A DNA stretch of 8,767 nt from contig DGHL01000026.1 in assembly GCA_002392645.1 (NCBI GenBank), forward strand, positions 475 to 9,241, written 5' to 3'. The first letter of the stretch is position 1, and each line of letters opens with the position of its first letter. Both the position numbers and the translations under genes were made by a program. Of this stretch, positions 1 to 5,182 are shown in pieces. Source of the DNA: Prevotellaceae bacterium UBA3849. GTDB taxonomy: Bacteria; Bacteroidota; Bacteroidia; Bacteroidales; Bacteroidaceae. Under the pieces are notes generated by a model. The model was given only the letters and a program-made list of their open reading frames with translations. It was not told the DNA's origin and did not search any database.

Positions 1-655
1 AATACTCCTGTTCCCAACCAAGGTTTGACACGACCTTCTTTACGTCAGGGTTAAAGTAGTGTACCACCTCTGTGGCAGCCTTGTTGACAGCACTGAGGGC
101 CTTCAGCAAAGGAGTCTTGTAGTCGAGAGCCTCACCTGTATAAGAGATGAATACCGTAGGAATCATCAGCGTGTCGCCGATAACGAATACTGGTGACGTA
201 GGGTCCCAGGCAGAATAGCCACGAGCCTCAAAGGTAGAGCGTATGCCACCAGATGGGAATGAAGAAGCGTCAGGCTCCTGCTGAACGAGGCTTTTGCCCT
301 CAAACTCCTCAATCATGCCACCCTTCCAGTCGTGCTCCACGAAAGCATCATGCTTCTCGGCAGTAGTATCGGTAAGCGGCTGGAACCAGTGAGTGCAGTG
401 AGTGACACCCAGTTCCATAGCCCACTGTTTCATGCCCTCAGCCACCTTGTCGGCAGTGGCACGATCAAGCGGAGCACCGTTGTCGATGACGTCAAGCATC
501 TTGTAATACACCTTCTTTGGCAGGTACTTAAACATCTTCTGCTTATTAAACACATACTTGCCAAAAAACTCTGACGGACGTTCTGCTGGTGCAGGAACGT
601 CAAGTGGCTGCTTCTTGAAAGCCTCGCCCACTACCTGAAATCTTAAACTTGCCAT
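1..655 (-). CDS. glnN: Glutamine synthetase type III, N-terminal part (cut by window edge)
   Basis: This gene encodes the large glutamine synthetase (GSIII) that makes glutamine from glutamate, ammonium and ATP in the cytoplasm. The visible 218 codons begin MASLRFQ and contain THWFQPLTDTTAEKHDAF and EPDASSFPSGGIRSTFEARG, which I recognise as signature stretches of the GlnN family (for example Bacteroides fragilis GlnN). They end at SNLGWEQEY. Full members are roughly 730 residues, so about 30 percent is here and the rest lies left of base 1. I chose the ATG at 653-655 because MASLRFQ lines up with the MSKMRFF start of known members. An in-frame ATG at 686-688 would add 11 unlikely residues. 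I see no good Shine-Dalgarno and no TAnnTTTG box upstream. It is co-directional with dapL, 284 bp downstream of it. The family is sure; the exact start is fairly sure. Confidence 0.95.
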   Translation of the reverse strand, partial: MASLRFQVVGEAFKKQPLDVPAPAERPSEFFGKYVFNKQKMFKYLPKKVYYKMLDVIDNGAPLDRATADKVAEGMKQWAMELGVTHCTHWFQPLTDTTAEKHDAFVEHDWKGGMIEEFEGKSLVQQEPDASSFPSGGIRSTFEARGYSAWDPTSPVFVIGDTLMIPTVFISYTGEALDYKTPLLKALSAVNKAATEVVHYFNPDVKKVVSNLGWEQEY

Positions 656-773
656 AATAACAACCCCACACCTGCCCTTCACTTTCATGAAGAGAGTACT
701 AACCGCCGTGGGATTTGACGGGAATAATTATTATTTGTGTTTGTTTTATTTTATTTTTTTATGTCTCAAACTC

Positions 774-815
774 TCAACTTTCAACCTTCAACTTTCAACC
801 TTCAACCTTCAACTT
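774..815. repeat. Tandem 7-bp repeat, TCAACYT, six units
   Basis: Six head-to-tail copies of TCAACTT or TCAACCT run without interruption, with a decayed seventh unit (TCATCCC) after them and a looser CTCAAACTC stretch before. The units differ only by C/T at position 6. It lies in the gap between dapL and glnN, and no gene fits here. A short low-complexity plus-strand reading frame through it is only the translation of the repeat. I recall similar TTCAACTTTCAA intergenic tracts in Bacteroidota genomes; function unknown. Confidence 0.8.
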
Positions 816-898
816 TCATCCCTCCGCTCGGCACGCAGTGACGCTTTCTTGCGCTCCATAGGTGCTCAGGCACTTCGTGGAGGTCCCGCAAAGAACTT
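816..898. other. Non-repeat segment between two 7-bp repeat tracts
   Basis: This 83-bp stretch is richer in G and C than the TCAACYT tracts on both sides. It includes a small GTGC-TCAG-GCAC hairpin near 862-873, and CCTCC near its left end faces GGAGG near 879-883. I find no gene, no RNA I recognise and no clear terminator with a T-run. It could be the unique core of a composite dispersed repeat, or the 3' untranslated region of dapL. Identity unknown. Confidence 0.4.
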
Positions 899-940
899 TC
901 AACATTCAATTTTCAACTCTCAACTTTCAACCTTAAACAT
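899..940. repeat. Second tract of the 7-bp repeat, six degenerate units
   Basis: The units read TCAACAT, TCAATTT, TCAACTC, TCAACTT, TCAACCT and TAAACAT, in the same orientation and of the same unit length as the tract at 774-815 but more diverged. The tract runs into the dapL stop codon (940-942), so it forms the immediate 3' untranslated region of that gene. Confidence 0.75.
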
Positions 941-2169
941 CAAACCTTCCATTCCTTTATCCTGCGCATAGCCTCCTGGCAGTCTTCGCGTTCACCAAAG
1001 GCGGTGAGACGTACATATCCCTCGCCCGCAGGACCGAAGCCCACGCCCGGCGTGCACACTACGCCAACGCCGTAGAGCATCTCCTCAAAGAACTTCCATG
1101 ACGGTGCACCGTGCGGAGTCCTCACCCACAGATAAGGAGCATTCTTTCCGCCATACACCTCAAAGCCCATCTCGGTAAGTGCATCATGCATCAGACGGGC
1201 ATTCTCCATGTAATAGTCTATCACCGCCTTAGTCTGCGCCTTGCCCTCCGGCGTGTATGTAGCCTCGGCAGCACGCTGTGAAATGTAACTCGTGCCATTA
1301 AACTTAGTGCACTGTCTGCGCTCCCACAGATGATTCAGCTCCACTTTGTTGCCGTCAAGCGTCATAGCCTTCACATCCTTAGGTATAACGGTGTAACCGC
1401 AGCGTATGCCGGTAAATCCAGCCGTCTTGGAATAAGAATGAAACTCGATGGCACATTTCTTAGCACCACGTATCTCATATATGGAATGAGGAATGTCGTC
1501 CTCCCTGATGAAAGCCTCATAGGCTGCGTCATAGAAGATGATTGCATCGTTCTTCAAGGCATAGTCCACCCAACGCTTCAGCTGTTCCTTTGTAAGCACA
1601 GTGCCCGTAGGGTTGTTAGGATAACACAGGTAAATCATATCCACGCGATGGTCAGGAATCTTCGGACAGAAACCGTTCTCTGCGTTGGCAGGCATATATG
1701 TGATGTTGCTCCACTTACCGTCGGTGCATGTACCGGCACGTCCTATCATGGCGTTTGAATCCACATAGACAGGATAGACAGGATCGGTGATACCCACCGA
1801 GTTATCCCAGCGTACGATGTCGCCGATGTTACCCGTATCACTCTTAGCACCATCGTTAACGAATATCTCTGATGCGTCAAGCTTTATGCCGCGAGGAAGG
1901 AAATCATTCTTTATGATTGCCTCGCGCAGGAAGTCATAGCCACGCTCCGGACCGTATCCACGGAAGGTATCCTTGCACGCCATCTCTTCAACGGCCTTGT
2001 GCATGGCCTCTGTCACAGCCGGCACAAGCGGACGCGTCACGTCGCCTATTCCAAGGCTTATCACTTTAACCTTCGGATGCGACACCTTGTAGGCGTTCAC
2101 CTTCTTGGCTATGTCGGCAAAGAGATAGTTGCTCGACAGTCGCAGGAAATATTCGTTTACTAATGCCAT
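940..2169 (-). CDS. dapL: LL-diaminopimelate aminotransferase
   Basis: This PLP-dependent enzyme converts tetrahydrodipicolinate directly to LL-diaminopimelate with glutamate as amino donor, a one-step bypass in lysine and peptidoglycan precursor synthesis in the cytoplasm. The 409 residues match the usual DapL length of about 400-410. Visible signatures are the N-terminal FLRLSSNYLFADI, SLGIGDVTRPL (38-48), GYGPERGYDFLREAI (71-85), the CYPNNPTGT substrate and cofactor stretch (182-190), YDAAYEAF (213-220) and SYSKTAGFTGIRCGY, whose Lys248 should hold PLP. The ATG at 2167-2169 has a good AGGAGAA site 7 bases upstream. The gene is divergent from the glnK operon. GlnN follows on the same strand, but repeats separate the two. 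Close relatives such as other class I aminotransferases lack the SLGIGDVTRPL start, so the call is firm. Confidence 0.97.
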   Translation of the reverse strand: MALVNEYFLRLSSNYLFADIAKKVNAYKVSHPKVKVISLGIGDVTRPLVPAVTEAMHKAVEEMACKDTFRGYGPERGYDFLREAIIKNDFLPRGIKLDASEIFVNDGAKSDTGNIGDIVRWDNSVGITDPVYPVYVDSNAMIGRAGTCTDGKWSNITYMPANAENGFCPKIPDHRVDMIYLCYPNNPTGTVLTKEQLKRWVDYALKNDAIIFYDAAYEAFIREDDIPHSIYEIRGAKKCAIEFHSYSKTAGFTGIRCGYTVIPKDVKAMTLDGNKVELNHLWERRQCTKFNGTSYISQRAAEATYTPEGKAQTKAVIDYYMENARLMHDALTEMGFEVYGGKNAPYLWVRTPHGAPSWKFFEEMLYGVGVVCTPGVGFGPAGEGYVRLTAFGEREDCQEAMRRIKEWKV

Positions 2170-2176
2170 ATTTTTC

Positions 2177-2183
2177 TTCTCCT
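2177..2183 (-). promoter_or_regulatory. Ribosome binding site of dapL
   Basis: On the minus strand AGGAGAA stands 7 bases before the dapL ATG. It is the only textbook Shine-Dalgarno in the window. The other genes here have weak or A-rich leaders, so dapL may be translated efficiently. Confidence 0.75.
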
Positions 2184-2241
2184 TTTATTATTTATTAGTT
2201 TGTTAAAGTTTGCCTTGCTCGCTGTCAGGATCGTATATATA

Positions 2242-2263
2242 CCTTATTATATAATATATAAGG
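2242..2263 (-). other. Stem-loop in the dapL leader
   Basis: CCTTAT (2242-2247) pairs with ATAAGG (2258-2263) around a 10-base A/T loop. If transcription starts at the promoter near 2342, this hairpin sits in the 5' untranslated leader, about 70 bases before the dapL start codon. It is short and AT-rich, so it may be chance in AT-rich DNA. It matches no riboswitch I recognise. Confidence 0.3.
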
Positions 2264-2341
2264 CCTGTAATACTTTCGCTGAATGAAAATCAAAATGTTA
2301 CTTTTTCCTTTCGTTTGCTTGCATTAATCTTTTTCTGATTG

Positions 2342-2372
2342 CAAAATTAATACTTTTTGTTTAAATAACAAC
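2342..2372 (-). promoter_or_regulatory. Probable dapL promoter, Bacteroidota type
   Basis: On the minus strand TAATTTTG (2342-2349) fits the Bacteroidota -7 consensus TAnnTTTG. A GTTG (2369-2372) lies 19 bases upstream as a fair match to the -33 TTTG element. Transcription would start near 2335 and give an unusually long leader of about 165 bases before dapL. The assignment rests on motif and spacing only. Confidence 0.5.
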
Positions 2373-2476
2373 TAATTTATTATCAAAATAACACTTTCAA
2401 ATAGACTTTGTTTTGTTTTTGTAAGCAAAAGCTACGAAAATATAACAATCTACTACGTAATCAGCATCGTTTTCTT

Positions 2477-2548
2477 TCAGATTGTAAGTTTGTACGGTCT
2501 ATACTTTACAGAATGACTATAAATTATCATATAATTCATCAGATTGTA
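2477..2548. promoter_or_regulatory. Paired 10-bp direct repeats before the nitrogen operon
   Basis: TCAGATTGTA occurs exactly at 2477-2486 and again at 2539-2548, 62 bp apart start to start. The second copy ends one base before the -7 box of the PII operon. An 8-of-10 relative, TCTGATTGCA, lies at 2334-2343 and overlaps the dapL -7 box. Placement next to both promoters suggests a regulator-binding site, but in AT-rich DNA a chance 10-mer is possible. Confidence 0.3.
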
Positions 2549-2549
2549 T

Positions 2550-2557
2550 TAACTTTG
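2550..2557 (+). promoter_or_regulatory. -7 box of the glnK-amtB operon
   Basis: TAACTTTG is a full match to TAnnTTTG and is followed by CA, as is common in Bacteroidota promoters. No TTTG stands at the expected -33 spacing, which fits a promoter that needs an activator. Transcription would begin near 2564, giving a leader of about 105 bases, A- and C-rich, up to the start codon at 2670. The leader ends with AGAAAGG, 9 bases before the ATG, as a modest ribosome binding site. Confidence 0.55.
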
Positions 2558-2669
2558 CACTCAGAAAAAGACAAAACGAAACAAAAAGCGCTGAAAAAGT
2601 TTCATCTTAACACAACAACACAAACACAACGACACAAATTATCACCAAAGAAAAGAAAGGGCTTTAATT

Positions 2670-3017
2670 ATGAAAAGGATTGAGGCGATTATTCGCAAAA
2701 CTAAATTTCAGGATGTAAAAGAGGCTTTGCTCAGTTCTGACATCGACTGGTTTGAATACCACGATGTGCATGGCATAGGCCAGAGCCGCCAGGAGAGAGT
2801 TTACCGCGGCATCCAATACAGCACAGATGTAATTGAGCGCGTAGCTATAACGATAGTATGCCGCGAACAGTTTGTTGACTCCACCATAAATGCAATAATG
2901 GAAGTAGCACATACCGGCAATGTAGGTGATGGACGCATCTTCCTGAGCGACGTGATAGACTGCTTCTCAATACGCACCGGCGAACATGGTGACACAGTAT
3001 TGGCAGATAAGAAATAA
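2670..3017 (+). CDS. glnK: PII nitrogen regulatory protein (GlnB/GlnK family)
   Basis: This small trimeric signal protein senses 2-oxoglutarate and ATP/ADP, and in the GlnK subtype it plugs AmtB channels. Its 115 residues cover the whole family: MKRIEAIIRKTKFQDVKEAL at the start, a T-loop around 37-55 with YRGIQY (45-50), the B-loop TGNVGDGRIFL (82-92) and the C-loop IRTGE (101-105). Aligned by eye to E. coli GlnB, the T-loop is one residue short. Gln38 can match the ligand-binding Gln39 and Tyr50 the modified Tyr51. Lys90 of E. coli is Arg89 here, and Arg101 is Ser100. The gene lies 21 bp before amtB, the usual GlnK position, hence the symbol; the sequence alone does not separate GlnK from GlnB. 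I see no uridylyltransferase gene in the window. Confidence 0.93.
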   Translation: MKRIEAIIRKTKFQDVKEALLSSDIDWFEYHDVHGIGQSRQERVYRGIQYSTDVIERVAITIVCREQFVDSTINAIMEVAHTGNVGDGRIFLSDVIDCFSIRTGEHGDTVLADKK

Positions 3018-3038
3018 CCCTTTAAAAAGATTTGTATT

Positions 3039-4292
3039 ATGATGGATACCATAATGACTATAATGCCCCTCGCAGCAGTAATGGAGGAGGCAAAGGACTA
3101 TGTAAACGGACTCGACACACTATGGGTGTGTCTCGGTGCCATGTTAGTATTCTGGATGCAGCCTGGCTTCGCACTGGTGGAGGCCGGACTCACACAGTCT
3201 AAAAACGCCGCTAATATACTTATGAAGAACTTTGTAGACTTCATGTGCGGCACAGTATTGTTTTGGATCATCGGATTCTCCATAATGTATGGTGCCGGCA
3301 ACGCTTTCTTCGGATGGGAAGGCTTTACCTTTATCGGCACAGACTCTAATGTTCCTGCAGAATGTACGTTTATCTTCCAGACGGTATTCTGCGCCACTAG
3401 CGCCACGATTGTATCTGGCGCCATGGCAGAACGCACCAAGTTCTCTATGTATGTAGTGTTCTCCATACTCATCTCTGCCCTGATATATCCATTGGAAGGT
3501 CACTGGTCATGGGGCGGTGGATGGCTCTCTGAGATGGGATTCCACGATTTCGCCGGTTCTACGGTAGTTCATCTGTGTGGTGGTGCTTTGGCACTTGCCG
3601 GTGCAATAGTACTCGGACCACGAGTAGGAAAGTATGGCAAGGATGGAAAGAGCCGTGCCATACCAGGTCACAACCTCGTACTTTGCGCCCTTGGCGTATT
3701 CTGCCTGTGGGTAGGATGGTTTGGCTTCAACCCATGCTCTACAGTAGCTGCCACCGGTTATGCCAACGCAGTAAGCATGTCGCATGTATTCGTAACGACC
3801 AACATGGCAGCAGCCACCGGTGGCATAGCAGCAATGACCTACACATGGTTGTTCGACAAGAAGCCTTCACTGTCAATGGTATGCAACGGTGTATTGGCAG
3901 GACTTGTAGGTATCACAGCAGGTTGCGACTGCGTAAGCATTGCATCGGCAGCATTGATAGGCGCCGTAGTCAGCATAGTCATGTGTTTCTCTGTATCTTT
4001 CATCGATAAGGTTTGCAAGATAGACGATCCAGTAGGTGCCGTATCTGTTCATGGCGTAGGTGGTTTCCTCGGCACTGTCCTTACAGGTGTGCTTTGCGAC
4101 TCAGCCATCGATGGCGTAGAGGCAAACTTCGGCGTTCAGTTGCTCGGTGCGTCTGCAGTGGCAGTATTCGCATTCTGCATCGGCATGATACTCTTTACCA
4201 TAATAAAGAAGACACACGGACTGCGCTGCGACCGCATAATAGAAGAGGAAGGCCTTGATGTATACGAGCATGGCGAGGCATGCTATAACTAA
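3039..4292 (+). CDS. amtB: Ammonium transporter, Amt family
   Basis: This inner-membrane trimeric channel brings ammonium into the cell. The 417 residues are rich in long hydrophobic spans consistent with the 11 helices of the family. By eye against E. coli AmtB I find both pore histidines, His178 (in STVVHLCGG) and His338 (in VSVHGVGG), Asp170 (D160) and Trp158 (W148). The gate phenylalanines are Phe117 (F107) and Phe230 (F215), and Ser234 (S219) is also present, so the pore looks complete. FWMQPGFALVEAGL near 38-51 and GAMAERTKF (127-135) are also typical. The start at 3039 (ATG ATG) has only a weak A-rich leader. The first 20 residues are a poor signal peptide, so there may be none. It is the second gene of the operon, after PII. 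The C-terminal tail from about 390, which binds PII in relatives, keeps the THGLRC stretch. Confidence 0.96.
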   Translation: MMDTIMTIMPLAAVMEEAKDYVNGLDTLWVCLGAMLVFWMQPGFALVEAGLTQSKNAANILMKNFVDFMCGTVLFWIIGFSIMYGAGNAFFGWEGFTFIGTDSNVPAECTFIFQTVFCATSATIVSGAMAERTKFSMYVVFSILISALIYPLEGHWSWGGGWLSEMGFHDFAGSTVVHLCGGALALAGAIVLGPRVGKYGKDGKSRAIPGHNLVLCALGVFCLWVGWFGFNPCSTVAATGYANAVSMSHVFVTTNMAAATGGIAAMTYTWLFDKKPSLSMVCNGVLAGLVGITAGCDCVSIASAALIGAVVSIVMCFSVSFIDKVCKIDDPVGAVSVHGVGGFLGTVLTGVLCDSAIDGVEANFGVQLLGASAVAVFAFCIGMILFTIIKKTHGLRCDRIIEEEGLDVYEHGEACYN

Positions 4293-4304
4293 CAGGCTAC
4301 GAAC

Positions 4305-4320
4305 TGCATAGGCGTATGCA
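4305..4320 (+). other. Small stem-loop between amtB and the barrel gene
   Basis: TGCATA and TATGCA pair around a 4-base GGCG loop. No T-run follows, so it is not a terminator. It could slow degradation of the upstream message. With only six pairs it may be incidental. Confidence 0.25.
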
Positions 4321-4373
4321 TGCACAATAAAACAAACAGTTCACTCGTTTATTTACAAAAAAAAAGACACATT

Positions 4374-5087
4374 ATGAAGACAATAAAGTTTATAGCTCTT
4401 GCCGCCACAGCGCTGGCAGGCTTCACCACCGCATCTGCGGAAGATAAGATAGAAGGATCTGTAAGTGCCGACGTGGTTTCACGTTATATCTGGCGTGGGC
4501 AGGCTTTGGGCGATGCTGCCATACAGCCATCGGCAGAGTTGTCATACAAAGGGCTTTCGCTCAGCGCATGGGGCAACTTCGGATTCATTGACAAGTACGA
4601 CGACAAGGAGTTTGACCTCACCCTGTCATACACCGCGAAGGGTTTCACAGTAGGTATAACAGACTATTACTTCTCGTCATACGGGGCTGATAACAAATAT
4701 TTTGAGTATCGCTCTCACGACACACAGCACGTATGGGAGGCCTTCGTCGGATACGACTTCGACTTCGCCGCCATCAACTGGTACACTAACATCGCCGGTG
4801 CTGACGGTATTAACAAGAGCGGCAAACGCGCTTACTCATCATATTTGGAACTGAGTGCACCATTCAAACTCGCCACTTGTGATTGGAGTGCCGCTGTCGG
4901 CATAGTACCTTATGCAACGTCTTTCTATGGTGACGCCAACGGTTTTGCCGTGACAAACGTCTCATTACGTGCCACTAAGGATATCAAGATTTACAAGAAT
5001 TTCTGTATTCCTGTCTTCGTCGAGGGTATATGTAACCCAAGCACGAAAAAAGGTTACCTCGTAGCAGGATTTACAATCAAACCATAA
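4374..5087 (+). CDS. Outer-membrane beta-barrel protein, TorF/Gcw_chp-like putative porin
   Basis: The 237-residue product starts MKTIKFIALAATALAGFTTASA, a clear signal peptide with likely cleavage after Ala22. The mature part alternates polar and hydrophobic residues with many aromatic ends, as in outer-membrane strands. It opens with VSADVVSRYIWRGQAL, matching my memory of the TorF family putative porin (Gcw_chp) start, where an SxYxxRG stretch follows the first strand. Strand-like segments continue to the end (YLVAGFTIKP). The ATG at 4374 is preferred over one 54 bases earlier because it alone puts the signal peptide at the N terminus. It lies 81 bp after amtB and 95 bp before asnB. That position suggests passage of a small nitrogen compound across the outer membrane, but the substrate is not known. 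Family call moderate; export to the outer membrane likely. Confidence 0.72.
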   Translation: MKTIKFIALAATALAGFTTASAEDKIEGSVSADVVSRYIWRGQALGDAAIQPSAELSYKGLSLSAWGNFGFIDKYDDKEFDLTLSYTAKGFTVGITDYYFSSYGADNKYFEYRSHDTQHVWEAFVGYDFDFAAINWYTNIAGADGINKSGKRAYSSYLELSAPFKLATCDWSAAVGIVPYATSFYGDANGFAVTNVSLRATKDIKIYKNFCIPVFVEGICNPSTKKGYLVAGFTIKP

Positions 5088-5095
5088 CACAGAAG

Positions 5096-5135
5096 CCCTC
5101 CCCTACTCTCCCCAACAACAGAGAGTGGGGGTGGG
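5096..5135 (+). other. Strong hairpin between the barrel gene and asnB
   Basis: Left arm 5096-5110 (CCCTCCCCTACTCTC) pairs with 5121-5135 (GAGAGTGGGGGTGGG) over 15 positions, with one mismatch and one G-U pair, around a 10-base loop. No T-run follows, so it is not a standard terminator. It could weaken read-through into asnB, protect the upstream message, or be a copy of a dispersed palindromic repeat. I see no new -7 box between it and asnB. Confidence 0.6.
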
Positions 5136-5182
5136 ATTCTCATCAAACGCAAACTTAACACAAACCAAATAAGATATATAAT

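Larger units (their letters stand above)
2170..2669. other. 500-bp AT-rich divergent intergenic region
   Basis: This gap separates dapL (minus) from the PII gene (plus). It holds the dapL leader with a small hairpin, the dapL promoter near 2342-2372, a pair of 10-bp direct repeats and the -7 box of the nitrogen operon at 2550-2557. A 91-codon plus-strand reading frame across 2408-2683 is lysine- and threonine-rich translation of AT-rich DNA, overlaps the PII start and matches nothing I know. I do not call it a gene. Confidence 0.7.

Noticed and set aside
656..688. Longer glutamine synthetase start at the ATG at 686-688
   Set aside because: It would add MKVKGRCGVVI, which does not fit the known N terminus, whereas MASLRFQ lines up with family members.
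687..971. Plus-strand reading frame of 94 codons across the 7-bp repeats
   Set aside because: Its product is largely the translated repeat (LSTFNLQLSTFNLQ). It overlaps the 3' end of dapL and matches no protein.
2408..2683. Plus-strand reading frame of 91 codons before the PII gene
   Set aside because: It spans the promoter region, overlaps the PII start in another frame, and has the composition of translated AT-rich non-coding DNA.
3098..3785. Antisense frames opposite amtB
   Set aside because: They are shadows of the transporter coding sequence with no independent start signals or motifs.
4320..4373. Longer start for the barrel protein
   Set aside because: It would put 18 polar residues ahead of a complete signal peptide, which would spoil export. 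The ATG at 4374 is preferred.
5096..5135. Hairpin before asnB as an intrinsic terminator
   Set aside because: No T-run follows the stem (the next bases are ATTCTCATC), and no new promoter is evident before asnB.
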